Positions 1 through 8,030 of a DNA stretch of 64,000 nucleotides are shown here, in pieces. The notes beneath the pieces are model-generated. The model had not been told where the DNA came from and did not search any database. It saw only the letters and a list, made by a program, of their open reading frames with translations. The stretch is from positions 1 through 64,000 of the forward strand of contig JADYUE010000008.1 in assembly GCA_021531615.1 (NCBI GenBank). Direction: 5' to 3'. Both the position numbers and the translations under genes were made by a program. The stretch comes from Fusobacterium varium. Its GTDB lineage: Bacteria; Fusobacteriota; Fusobacteriia; Fusobacteriales; Fusobacteriaceae. Numbering within the stretch: position 1 is the stretch's first letter; the number at the start of each line of letters is the position of its first letter.

Positions 1-210
1 TTTAGCGTCAGATTTCGTAACTCTCTCTAATATTCTTCTCCAAATTCCATTTTAGCTGATATTAGGAAAATTAAAAATAAATTATCCCTAACTTTAAGTT
101 AATGTTAAAAAGAAATTTAGATAACTTTAATTGACTAATAATCGCTAAATACAAAGGTACTTTGTCAAAAGCTAGGGATATGCTAGATAAATGAAATTAG
201 CTAAATAAAT
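1..210. repeat. Partial fold-back element with terminal-repeat end
   Basis: The window opens inside a copy, in inverse orientation, of the element found between thiS and thiG at 14312-14884. Bases 1-64 match the complement of one arm of its second fold-back module (14611-14771). Bases about 65-210 match the outer arm, with CAAAGGTACTTTGTC and GATATGCTAGAT as landmarks. It lacks the internal module that separates these parts in the thi copy. It ends about 6 bases from the udk stop codon. No ORF is visible, so a non-autonomous repeat is inferred. Confidence 0.7.
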
Positions 211-215
211 TTAAT

Positions 216-839
216 TTATTTTTCATCAATATATATTTTTAAATTACTAACTAACATATCAATTGCAATTCTGTTTTCTCCACCTCTAGGAATAATCACA
301 TCTGCATAACGTTTGCTAGGCTCACAGAACTCAAGATACATAGGTTTTACAGTAGTAAGATATTGATTTTTTATAGACTCAAAACTTCTACCTCTCTCAT
401 TCATATCTCTTTCAATTCTTCTTAAAATCATCTCATCAGTATCTGTATCCACAAATATTTTTACATCAAAAAGTTCTCTTATTTCAGGAACAGCAAATAT
501 TAATATCCCCTCAACTACAATTATCTTTGATGGATTAATTTTAACAGTTCCCTCTTTTCTTGAGTGAGTAGTAAAATCATAGATAGGTCTTTCAATTGAT
601 TCACCATTTTTCAGAGCCTCAATATGCTTTTTTAATAACTCGAACTCTATTGAATCAGGATGGTCAAAATTTACCTTTGCCTTTTCCTCTAAACTCATAT
701 TAGTTAATTCTCTATAATAAGCATCTTGTTCAAGAAGAGTGGCAACTTCAGATTCAAAAGCCTTAACTAAATTATTAGCAACAGTTGTTTTTCCACTTCC
801 ACTTCCTCCTGCTACTCCTATTAAAATGCAATTTTTCAT
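216..839 (-). CDS. udk: Uridine kinase
   Basis: A 207-residue protein that phosphorylates uridine and cytidine with ATP or GTP to give UMP and CMP in pyrimidine salvage; expected to be cytosolic. The N-terminus carries the P-loop GVAGGSGSGKTT (residues about 8-19). It is followed by the family's EQDAYY stretch and the nucleoside-binding FDHPDSIEFELL region. A later RDMNERGRS segment fits the lid region. Length matches typical bacterial Udk (205-215). The start ATG at 839 has an AGGAGG-like site upstream. It stands alone, convergent with the repeat at 1-210. Confidence 0.95.
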   Translation of the reverse strand: MKNCILIGVAGGSGSGKTTVANNLVKAFESEVATLLEQDAYYRELTNMSLEEKAKVNFDHPDSIEFELLKKHIEALKNGESIERPIYDFTTHSRKEGTVKINPSKIIVVEGILIFAVPEIRELFDVKIFVDTDTDEMILRRIERDMNERGRSFESIKNQYLTTVKPMYLEFCEPSKRYADVIIPRGGENRIAIDMLVSNLKIYIDEK

Positions 840-927
840 ATTATAATCCTCCTAATAGATAGACATCTAAACTTATTTCTAGTTATTATATCATGTTGTA
901 TAAAAAAAATAAATATTTCTCTTTAAC

Positions 928-2244
928 TTATTTACTGAATCTTTTCAGAGCAAAATTTGAAAAAGAGAAGATAAAAAGCATAATCATAGTTACCCAAAGA
1001 GCTGTCAAGGCTCCCTTAGATATCCATATATCAAGAATTACCCCAACAAGAACAAAACTCCAAGATGTAAGAGCATAACAGAGTGTATGATCTGCGAAGG
1101 CTGAACTTTTAAGCTCAGGGTCAGTAACCCTTAAAAGAAGAAGTCCAGTTATAAATATACCTGTATTCATTCCAAAACTTATAATTCCATGTTCAAACCA
1201 ATCCTCTTTTATATACCACTTACTAAAAAAGAAAATATAGATAAAAGTAGATATAAACCCAAGAGTAACAAGGAAAATTATCGGTACAATATATTGAACT
1301 ATGATTTTTACTGGCATACTTGCAATAGCTGCTATAATTGCATATTCTGTAAGCATCCCTGAAAGTTTACTCTTTACTTTGCTATCAACAAGATGTTGAA
1401 GTTTCAGTTTACACATAATTCCCCAAACCCCAAACATTAGAAAAATAGCATATGTCCATACAGCTATACTTTTTAGATATACAACATTGTTAGCCTTTAT
1501 AAAATTAAAAACTACATAGGCTAAGGCAGTAACACTTAAAATTAGAGCAGCATGAAATCCTAAACTATCAATAGATGTAGAGAGAGTTGTTTCCCTTCCA
1601 AGAGAATTTTGCTTACTTATCTCACTTTCATACCCTACTTTTAAAGCTGTGGGAATATTTTCAGGTTTCTCTATATATTTACACATTTTTTTTCTAGCTC
1701 CAATATTGATAACCAACATACCAAGAAGAATCCCTCCCACAAGTCCGAAAGTTGCAATAGTTGAACCAACCCCTTGAGAGATATTCCAATACTCAAGATT
1801 TTTCTCTTTTAACATATTGGATAGAATACCGATAGTTCCATGCCCACCAGCAAAAGCAAATTCAAGTTCAGCCCCAAATATAGGGTAGATAGTGGGAATA
1901 AACCTTTTTAAAAATAGATATGAGATGATACCTACTCCTAATTGTAACATAGTAACCCCCATCATAATTAATCCATGAGGTAAGATCACTTTAAATTTAT
2001 CTTTAGGTGCTAAAGTTAAACCTAGGGGTATTGATGCAACAATGGGAACTATTAATGTACTGGGAATTTTTGCATATATGCCTATATACTCCTTTGGAAT
2101 AGGGAGTAATAGCAGTAAAAAACCTCCTATTACAGAAGCTGGTAAAAATAGATTTTGTAAAATTTTTATCTTGGCTCTCAAAGCTACCCCTATAAGTAGA
2201 AAGCAACTTAAAAGTCCAAGACTGTAAATAAAAGTCAAATTCAT
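928..2244 (-). CDS. gltS: Sodium/glutamate symporter (GltS family)
   Basis: A 438-residue integral membrane protein with about ten hydrophobic segments. The N-terminal pattern (FLLIGVALRAKI, then LPASVIGGF) and the internal AFAGGHGTIG stretch are those of the GltS/ESS family. In that family paired inverted halves form the sodium and glutamate sites. A second-half segment SFGMNTGIFITGLLLLR corresponds to the matching re-entrant loop. Predicted role: sodium-coupled uptake of glutamate, a common amino-acid fuel in fusobacteria. The exact substrate is inferred. An AGGAGG site precedes the ATG at 2244. Confidence 0.85.
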   Translation of the reverse strand: MNLTFIYSLGLLSCFLLIGVALRAKIKILQNLFLPASVIGGFLLLLLPIPKEYIGIYAKIPSTLIVPIVASIPLGLTLAPKDKFKVILPHGLIMMGVTMLQLGVGIISYLFLKRFIPTIYPIFGAELEFAFAGGHGTIGILSNMLKEKNLEYWNISQGVGSTIATFGLVGGILLGMLVINIGARKKMCKYIEKPENIPTALKVGYESEISKQNSLGRETTLSTSIDSLGFHAALILSVTALAYVVFNFIKANNVVYLKSIAVWTYAIFLMFGVWGIMCKLKLQHLVDSKVKSKLSGMLTEYAIIAAIASMPVKIIVQYIVPIIFLVTLGFISTFIYIFFFSKWYIKEDWFEHGIISFGMNTGIFITGLLLLRVTDPELKSSAFADHTLCYALTSWSFVLVGVILDIWISKGALTALWVTMIMLFIFSFSNFALKRFSK

Positions 2245-2375
2245 TTGTTCCTCCTAAAAAAAGTTGTGCTAATATAATATCACATTTTTTAAATAAAACT
2301 AGCATAATTTTTAGCAAAAAAAATATAATATGGTATACTTATATTAAGAGATATTATGGTAAAAGAGGTGATAAA

Positions 2376-2540
2376 ATGACAAATAAAGAGAAATTTGAAT
2401 ATGTAATCCATACTAATGAGCTTGAAGGACACATTTTTGCTGAAAAAGAAAAGGAGATTATAAGAAAAGTTGCTGAAGGGGAAATGAGTTCAAAGGAAGC
2501 TTTAGAAATATTTTCAAAATCAACTAAAAATTTAGATTAA
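2376..2540 (+). CDS. Orphan VbhA-like antitoxin of Fic toxins
   Basis: A 54-residue ORF with an AGAGGTG ribosome site before the ATG. Residues 12-17 read TNELEG, fitting the (S/T)xxxE(G/N) inhibitory helix of Fic-controlling antitoxins. The following stretch (KVAEGEMSSKEALEIF) resembles the VbhA C-terminal helices. In the known family the glutamate enters the Fic active site and blocks AMP transfer. No Fic gene (HPFxxGNGR) is present next to it or elsewhere in the window, so it is an orphan here. It lies 68 bp before the SPFH gene, which is unrelated in function. Confidence 0.65.
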   Translation: MTNKEKFEYVIHTNELEGHIFAEKEKEIIRKVAEGEMSSKEALEIFSKSTKNLD

Positions 2541-2608
2541 AAACTATTGAAAATATATGCAGATAAATGGTATCATTATAAAATACAATGTTTTAGGGGG
2601 AAAAGAAA

Positions 2609-3400
2609 ATGAAAAAACAGATTATGTTGGGAATGTTTGGTTTTATTGTAATTATATTTTTATTTTTAGCATCTACATCTTTCTATACAGTTAAAACTGG
2701 AGAGGTAGCAATAGTTTCAAGCTGGGGGAAGGTTTCAAGAATTGACAGAGAGGGATTAAACTTTAAAATTCCAATTGTTCAAACAAAAGAGATTATGGAG
2801 ATCAGAGATAAAATATATAATTTCGATGATATGTCTGTAAGTACAAAAGATATGCAATCTATAATTTTAGATCTTACTGTGCAAAGTTTTGTTTCAGATC
2901 CTGAAAAGTTATATAGAGCTTTTAAAGGTATGCACGAAACAAACTTTATTGCTCCAAGAACTAAAGAGGTAGTACAAGCATCTATTAGTAAATATACAAT
3001 AGAGGAGTTTGTATCAAAAAGACAAGAGCTAAGTAATATGATATATCAAGATCTGAAAGATGATTTTGAGGCTTATGGTTTAGCTGTTTCAAATGTTTCT
3101 ATTACTAACCACGATTTTTCTATGGAGTATGAAAAGGCTATTGAGGCTAAAAAAGTAGCTGAACAAGAGGTTGAGAGAACTAAGTTTGAACAGGAAAAAA
3201 TAAGGGTTGAAGCTGAAAATAAAGTGCTTTTAGCAGAGTATAAATTAAAAGAGAAAGAGTTACAAGCAAAGGCTAATGAAGTTGAAGCTGCCTCACTTTC
3301 TCCAGTACTTCTTCAAAAAATGGCACTTGAGAAATGGGATGGAAAACTACCTCAAGTTAGTGGAGAAAATACACAACCTATTATTAAACTTAGTAATTAA
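2609..3400 (+). CDS. SPFH/prohibitin-domain membrane protein
   Basis: A 263-residue protein with one N-terminal membrane helix (about residues 5-25). An SPFH (stomatin/prohibitin) domain follows (about 30-190), containing SSWGKVSRIDREGLNFKIP and FDDMSVSTKDMQSI, the family's signature regions. A charged helical coiled coil (about 165-230) continues from it. Such proteins form large ring or cage assemblies at the membrane and often control FtsH-type proteases. No protease gene is adjacent, so the partner is unknown. A GGGGG-rich ribosome site precedes the ATG, and a strong hairpin terminator follows at 3417-3455. Confidence 0.85.
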   Translation: MKKQIMLGMFGFIVIIFLFLASTSFYTVKTGEVAIVSSWGKVSRIDREGLNFKIPIVQTKEIMEIRDKIYNFDDMSVSTKDMQSIILDLTVQSFVSDPEKLYRAFKGMHETNFIAPRTKEVVQASISKYTIEEFVSKRQELSNMIYQDLKDDFEAYGLAVSNVSITNHDFSMEYEKAIEAKKVAEQEVERTKFEQEKIRVEAENKVLLAEYKLKEKELQAKANEVEAASLSPVLLQKMALEKWDGKLPQVSGENTQPIIKLSN

Positions 3401-3416
3401 AATATCTATATAGAAG

Positions 3417-3455
3417 AAAAAAGGATTAGCTTTAAATATAGAGCTAATCCTTTTT
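3417..3455. terminator. Bidirectional hairpin terminator
   Basis: AAAAAGGATTAGCT pairs with AGCTAATCCTTTTT around an AT loop. A-tracts and T-tracts on both sides allow termination of the SPFH gene (plus) and of the small membrane gene (minus). Confidence 0.85.
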
Positions 3456-3611
3456 GTTTCTTCTCTCTCTCTTTTTTTCCTCGTAAAAAATAATTATACC
3501 TATAATTGCTAATATAGTTTGAAGAATTACAAGAAAAGTAGATGGGTAAAAGAATTTTTCTATTAAACCAATAATAATATTTATACAAACAATTCCAATA
3601 ACATAGTTCAT
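3444..3611 (-). CDS. Small two-helix membrane protein
   Basis: A 55-residue ORF starting at an ATG (3611) placed 8 bases after GGAGG. Two hydrophobic stretches (about residues 2-18 and 25-43) are followed by a strongly basic tail (KKRERRNKKD). This suggests two membrane helices with a cytosolic positive end. The last codons overlap the terminator hairpin. No family recognised. A longer reading from an upstream codon is possible but has no ribosome site. Confidence 0.5.
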   Translation of the reverse strand: MNYVIGIVCINIIIGLIEKFFYPSTFLVILQTILAIIGIIIFYEEKKRERRNKKD

Positions 3612-3761
3612 ACTTATAACCTCCAATTTATACTAAAATATCATATTTTTTAATAAAAAGCAAAGAAATTATAAATTTTTTACATAAATTTTACATTACA
3701 AATAATGACTTAAAGAAAAGTACGATTAATTTTATCATAAAAAAACTTATTATTTTAAAAT

Positions 3762-3912
3762 TTGATTTTTTATATAAAAACTGATATAATTAAATTACCT
3801 AGAACCCGTATGGGTAACTTAAATAATTATGGTATCAAGTTCAGAATATCAGCCCTCAATTTTGGGGGCTTTTATTCTGCCCTTGAACAAGGTAGAACCA
3901 TAATTATTTAAG
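3762..3912 (+). promoter_or_regulatory. Promoter and structured 5' leader, toxin-like mRNA copy 1
   Basis: Promoter TTGATT-17-TATAAT (3762-3790). The predicted transcript begins near a small hairpin (ACCC/GGGT, 3804-3815). Then comes a perfect 16-bp long-range stem, CTTAAATAATTATGGT (3818-3833) with its complement at 3897-3912, directly touching the AGGAGG ribosome site. A nested hairpin (CAGAATA/TATTCTG and AGCCC/GGGCT) fills the stem. The design would hide or constrain ribosome entry. Confidence 0.75.
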
Positions 3913-3923
3913 GAGGTACAGAG

Positions 3924-4031
3924 ATGACTGTAACTGTTCATCAGCTAACAATTAATCTTGATGGAGGAGCAATTCTTCTAGGTGGATTACTTCTTCTCAT
4001 TTTTATTTTGTTAGTAAGGAAATACAAATAG
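3924..4031 (+). CDS. Small single-helix toxin-like peptide, copy 1
   Basis: A 35-residue ORF (MTVTVHQLTINLDGG, then a hydrophobic helix AILLGGLLLLIFILLV and basic RKYK tail). It is preceded by AGGAGG 7 bases before the ATG. One membrane helix with a charged C-terminus is typical of type I toxins and of small holin-like peptides. The peptide shares the (T/S/N)(I/V)NxxGG core with the peptides at 18163 and 51335. It lies inside a matching promoter, leader and terminator architecture. Too short for automatic gene callers. Function as a toxin is inferred from architecture; I do not recognise the family by sequence. Confidence 0.7.
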   Translation: MTVTVHQLTINLDGGAILLGGLLLLIFILLVRKYK

Positions 4032-4046
4032 TCAATTCTGACCTCA

Positions 4047-4064
4047 CACCCTACGGGGTTTTTT
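4047..4064 (+). terminator. Terminator of toxin-like mRNA copy 1
   Basis: ACCCTACGGGG followed by T6 forms a short GC hairpin. Its loop side TACGGG (4052-4057) is complementary to CCCGTA (3805-3810) near the transcript 5' end. Confidence 0.7.
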
Positions 4065-4101
4065 AATTTAACATAAAAATAAAGACTTATTATTTTAAAA
4101 T

Positions 4102-4235
4102 TTGATTTTTTATATAAAAATTGATATAATTAAATTGCCTGTAAGGGACTGTAATGTAATAAAAAACGCTATGAGATAAGCTTTCACTTTGGTGGAGGCT
4201 TTTTTCATTTTTATAAACTATTTTTTACATTATAA
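4102..4235 (+). pseudogene. Decayed fourth copy of toxin-like mRNA (leader only)
   Basis: This tandem partial duplicate directly follows copy 1. The promoter region from about 4083 is nearly identical to 3743-3790, with TTGATT-17-TATAAT at 4102-4130. A leader hairpin (CTATGAGATAAGCT...GGAGGCTTTTTTCAT) resembles those of copies 2 and 3. TAATGTAA-TAAAAAA and TTTTTTACATTATA can still form the long stem. No Shine-Dalgarno or peptide follows. It could be a remnant or a non-coding RNA derived from the leader. Confidence 0.55.
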
Positions 4236-4332
4236 TAATATATTATTTCAAGGAAAATCTCTTGATAATTTGAAAATAATATAAATTGAGGTATAATATT
4301 AGTATAGAAAATGTTTACAAAAGGAGAAAAAT

Positions 4333-5454
4333 ATGGGACATCATCACGAAAATGAAGAGATACTTTTAAGCAATTTAATATATTTGATGGATATGGGAAG
4401 TTATGATGGGCATAATACTTTAAATATATATTCACTAAATCTTAAAATCTCTGTTTACCTAAACAATGTTCAGCAAAATATGGTACAAGCAATCTTTTCA
4501 ATAGAGCATCCTGAATTTGAAGAGGAGATAATAGAATCTGTTGCAGGAGCAGGGGAGAATACTAAAAGAGCCTTAGAAAGTGCAGCTAATAATTTTTATG
4601 AATCAATTATGATACCATTGTTAGCAGGGTTAAATGGTGTTGATAGTGACAAGGTTGAGGTTTTACTTCAGAAAAAGTTACATATATTTAAAAAGTATGA
4701 AAGTGATATAGTGTGTGTAGGTAAAAAAGAGAATATGCACACCCATAAAGAATCTTTATATGATAGGATAAAAGATAAACTTCCCCAATATATAGGAACA
4801 AAAAAAGTTTATATGGTTAAGATTTTTGCTTCATTTAGTATTGATAAATATATTTGTGAGGTGAGATTAAATGGAGTTTTAGTTCCAGCATTAACAGAGA
4901 TAATTGAGGAATATGCAAGGGAGTGGGAAGATATAGGCAGTTATTATACAGAAAAACAATGTGCATTTTTTGTGCAAGATGATACTACTTATGAGATCTG
5001 TCCATACAGTAGAAAAGAGGCTATTGATGGAGCATTGAAATTTATAAAGCTTTTTGAATCTGGAAAAGAGTATGAGGCAATATATGCAGATATGGAAAGC
5101 TTTGCTAAAACAAAAGATTTAGCTACAGAACTATTTTTCTTAATTCCTGAGATATATTGTGAAGTTATAATCAACAGTGTGAAATATAATGACATAATTG
5201 TGATTATGAAAGATAATGGAGAGGTTGAAAGTATACATTCCACACAGATGAGAGTTTACAATTATATAAAAGAGGCTATTTATACACATTTGGATAGGGA
5301 ACACCCTTCAGATGAAAAAATTTTTAATGTAATCTCTTTAAGTGCAAGATATCTCTCTATAAGCAATGCTTTGGAAAAGGGAGAAAAGGAATTAAAAGAT
5401 ATAGATAGTGCTTACTTAACTATTCCTGTTGATAAAAGTTATAAATTATTTTAA
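4333..5454 (+). CDS. Conserved-looking protein of unknown function (DUF6348-like?)
   Basis: A 373-residue soluble protein, starting at an ATG 8 bases after AAGGAG. It has no signal peptide or membrane segment. The segment at about residues 45-100 (hydrophobic strand, then EEIIESVAGAGENTKRALESAANNFYES) recalls the DUF6348 family, in which a GxG-x-AlxxAxxNF helix follows a beta strand. The match is from memory and weak. A conserved-looking alpha/beta second half contains CxxPYSRKEA. The histidine-rich start (MGHHHENEE) could bind metal. The gene stands alone between the decayed toxin copy and the ROK gene. Confidence 0.6.
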   Translation: MGHHHENEEILLSNLIYLMDMGSYDGHNTLNIYSLNLKISVYLNNVQQNMVQAIFSIEHPEFEEEIIESVAGAGENTKRALESAANNFYESIMIPLLAGLNGVDSDKVEVLLQKKLHIFKKYESDIVCVGKKENMHTHKESLYDRIKDKLPQYIGTKKVYMVKIFASFSIDKYICEVRLNGVLVPALTEIIEEYAREWEDIGSYYTEKQCAFFVQDDTTYEICPYSRKEAIDGALKFIKLFESGKEYEAIYADMESFAKTKDLATELFFLIPEIYCEVIINSVKYNDIIVIMKDNGEVESIHSTQMRVYNYIKEAIYTHLDREHPSDEKIFNVISLSARYLSISNALEKGEKELKDIDSAYLTIPVDKSYKLF

Positions 5455-5570
5455 AGATTATAATTTTTTTTAAGAATTAAAATTAATTATTGACTAAATA
5501 TAGAGTATATTGTTAAAATATAGATAGAATTATTCTATAATTTCGTAGAAATATATAAAAGGAGCAGAAA

Positions 5571-6734
5571 ATGGAAGTTATTTATCAGAAAAGAGAAAAA
5601 ATTAGAAATGAAAATAGAACTTTTAGATTTCTTATAGATATAAGAGAGTTTAATAAACTTGAAATATCTCAATATTTAAATATAAGTATTCCTACTGTTA
5701 CAAAAATAGTTGATAAATTTTTAAAAGATAAACTTATAATAGAAATTGGAACAGAACAAGGAAAATTAGGAAGAAAAGCAACTAGATATAGATTTAATCC
5801 TGATGCTTATTTCTCAATTGGGATAAAAATTGAAAAAGATTATCTAGCTATGGTTCTTACTAATTTAGATGGAACTATTTTAAAAAGAACAACTGTTCAT
5901 GAGGAGTTTGTTAATGAGGAAAACTTTGTTTTTCTTTTAATAAATGAGTTGAAAAAATTTTTATGGGAATTTGATAAGAAATCTTCATTAAAGGGTATAG
6001 GAATTGTACTTCCTGGAATAGTTGATCCTGCTAATTCACTTATAAAGATTGGTGGTAGTTTCTCTATTTCAACAGAGAGCCTAAAGGAGATTGAAGAGGA
6101 ATTTGAATTGCCAATATACTTAGAAAATGAGGCAAATGCAGGAGCTATTGGTGAATATCTAATGAATAGTCACGAATTAGCTGAAGTAAAAAATATGTTG
6201 TTCCTATCTATTGATACAGAGATAGGATCTGGAATTATTGTGGATAAGGTTTTATATAGAGGTGGAAAAGAGAATAAAGCTGGAGAGATTGGACATATAA
6301 CTGTTGTTCCAGATGGAAGGGAGTGCAGTTGTGGTTTTAAAGGTTGCTTAGATCAATATTGTTCAAATATAGCCTTAGTGAGAGATTTTAAAGAGGCATT
6401 TAACTATAATTTTGAAGAGTATGATGAGATCTTCCAAAGTGAATATATAGATACACCAAAGGGTAAGGAGATTATAGAAAATTATGTAAAATACTTGTCT
6501 AGAGGAATTTTACCTGCTCTATTACTTTTAAATCCTGAAAAGATAATTATAGGTGGAAAAATTTGTAACTATAAAGAGTATTTTGAAGAGCCATTGAAGG
6601 AGTTAGTATTTAAAAATAATAGTTTTTATGATAACTCAAATATATTGGAATTTTCAACTTTGGCAGATACAGCCTCTCTATTAGGAGCAGCTTTTTTACC
6701 TCTTAGCAATTTATATAGAACAGAAAAAGAATAA
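5571..6734 (+). CDS. ROK-family transcriptional regulator (NagC/XylR type)
   Basis: A 387-residue protein with an N-terminal winged helix-turn-helix (about residues 27-62, LEISQYLNISIPTVTKIVDKF). A ROK kinase-like domain follows. The ROK zinc motif is present as CSCGFKGCLDQY, and the ATP-binding-like SIDTEIGSGIIVDK lies before it. ROK regulators of this layout repress sugar or amino-sugar genes and release DNA on binding a sugar phosphate. No sugar operon is adjacent, so the target is unknown. An AAGGAG site precedes the ATG; a hairpin terminator follows at 6741-6793. Confidence 0.85.
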   Translation: MEVIYQKREKIRNENRTFRFLIDIREFNKLEISQYLNISIPTVTKIVDKFLKDKLIIEIGTEQGKLGRKATRYRFNPDAYFSIGIKIEKDYLAMVLTNLDGTILKRTTVHEEFVNEENFVFLLINELKKFLWEFDKKSSLKGIGIVLPGIVDPANSLIKIGGSFSISTESLKEIEEEFELPIYLENEANAGAIGEYLMNSHELAEVKNMLFLSIDTEIGSGIIVDKVLYRGGKENKAGEIGHITVVPDGRECSCGFKGCLDQYCSNIALVRDFKEAFNYNFEEYDEIFQSEYIDTPKGKEIIENYVKYLSRGILPALLLLNPEKIIIGGKICNYKEYFEEPLKELVFKNNSFYDNSNILEFSTLADTASLLGAAFLPLSNLYRTEKE

Positions 6735-6740
6735 TTATAT

Positions 6741-6793
6741 TAAACTGTTGTAATTAGTAGTTTGTAGCTATAAATTTACAACAGTTTTTTATA
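6741..6793 (+). terminator. Hairpin terminator after ROK gene
   Basis: AAACTGTTGTAA pairs with TTACAACAGTTT and is followed by T-rich sequence. Confidence 0.7.
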
Positions 6794-6890
6794 TGGGTTT
6801 TATAATTATAGATAGTTAGTAGTTGCAAAATTATAATAGTAACTACTCACCTATTACCTATAAATATTATAAAAAGTAAAATTTTATCCC

Positions 6891-7048
6891 AATATCAACT
6901 AAAGCCGTAATTCACTAGAGAATATTAGAATCCCTCAGCGAAATGCAGTTAAGAAAATGCAACGTGTTTGAGCGAAGCGAGTTTTGCATTTTCAACGGAA
7001 TGAGCCATAGGGATTTTTTATTCGCTAGTATAAAGGCTAGTTGATATT
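6891..7048. repeat. Fold-back repeat module X, solitary copy
   Basis: A 158-bp near-palindrome bounded by AATATCAACT and AGTTGATATT. A second arm pair (AATCCCT/AGGGATT) and an inner stem (AAAATGCAA/TTGCATTTT) lie inside it. The loop contains ACGTGTTTGA and GCGAAGC. The core from GAAATGCAGTTAAG to CAACGGAATGA is nearly identical to the complement of 14423-14585 in the thi operon element. No ORF. The remaining gap (6794-6890, 7049-7168) shows only AT-rich sequence. Confidence 0.75.
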
Positions 7049-7168
7049 AAAAATATAAGTTTTGAAAACTGAACTTTAAAAGCTAACCTAGTATCATAAA
7101 AATTAAACTTTAAGCTAGCTAATTTTTATAGAATTTGATTAGCTGAGTAGATACTTATAATAATTAAA

Positions 7169-7200
7169 AAAGCTGATGAGAATTATCCATCAGCTTTTAA
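7169..7200 (-). terminator. Terminator of DUF368 gene
   Basis: On the minus strand AAAAGCTGATGG pairs with CATCAGCTTTTTT just after the DUF368 stop codon. Confidence 0.8.
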
Positions 7201-7202
7201 AA

Positions 7203-8009
7203 CTATTTATAAATATTTACCCAAATTTGTAAAATTGAAACAACTATAATTCCTGCTATAAAAAATAGTGTAGCACTTCTATGTTTAGAAGAAAGCAACA
7301 TATTTATAATTTTAGCTACAACTACTAATCCAGCTCCCACTCCAAGAGCAAAAATAGCAAGTGGTAAAATATATAGATTATTAGCAATTTCAACTAAAGA
7401 AGAATACTCTCTAATATGTACAAGTCCATCAAAAAATCCACTGATAAACCCAAGAATATTGTAATATTCACCTATCATTAAAAGTAGAAGAGAACCTGAA
7501 ATCCCTGGAATTATCATAGCCCCAGCAGCAAGAGAACCACATATAAAAAGCTTGATACAGTAGCCAAAAGTTATAGTTTTTACCAGTTCATTTCCACCAC
7601 TATTTCCACCAAAGAAATAATCAAGAAAAACAAATATCAAAGTAAATATTGCCCCTAAAATAAAGAACAATCTATTTTTATTGCTACTTTTATCCTCCCA
7701 CTTAACAATATAGGGAATTGATGGAATAATCAGTAAACTAAAGAAACCAGCAGTTGATTTAGGATAGTTAGTAAAACAAAACTCAATAATTTTAGCAAAA
7801 AGTCCTATTCCAATTCCTGCTCCTATACCAATAATGCCAAGAAACTTTGCATATTCAATTTTTTTCTTTAAAGGAACAGTTAAAAAATTTCCAATAGCCT
7901 CAGTAAGCTTATCATATACACCTAAAATAACTGCTAATGTCCCTCCAGAAACTCCAGGCATAATATTAGCTACACCTATTACTATTCCTTTAAAAAATAG
8001 CTTTAACAT
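7203..8009 (-). CDS. DUF368 membrane protein
   Basis: A 268-residue polytopic membrane protein. Its N-terminal GVANIMPGVSGGTLAVILGVYDKL and the internal repeat AAGAMIIPGISGSLLLLMIGEYY are the duplicated PG(V/I)SG motifs of the DUF368 family. Related proteins have been linked to undecaprenyl-phosphate or other lipid-carrier flipping; this assignment is by family, not shown here. The start chosen is the ATG at 8009, which follows GGAGGGA at a usual distance. The upstream ATG at 8027 overlaps that ribosome site. It is probably co-transcribed with the carbonic anhydrase 22 bp upstream. Confidence 0.85.
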   Translation of the reverse strand: MLKLFFKGIVIGVANIMPGVSGGTLAVILGVYDKLTEAIGNFLTVPLKKKIEYAKFLGIIGIGAGIGIGLFAKIIEFCFTNYPKSTAGFFSLLIIPSIPYIVKWEDKSSNKNRLFFILGAIFTLIFVFLDYFFGGNSGGNELVKTITFGYCIKLFICGSLAAGAMIIPGISGSLLLLMIGEYYNILGFISGFFDGLVHIREYSSLVEIANNLYILPLAIFALGVGAGLVVVAKIINMLLSSKHRSATLFFIAGIIVVSILQIWVNIYK

Positions 8010-8030
8010 TGTAAAAAATCCCTCCATCTA

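Noticed and set aside
2003-2317. 104-residue minus-strand ORF overlapping the start of the GltS gene
   Set aside because: It is out of frame with GltS and has composition typical of a frame shadow.
3895-3960. Antisense RNA promoter within toxin-like copy 1
   Set aside because: Only weak -35/-10 matches were found on the minus strand; not enough to call an antitoxin RNA.
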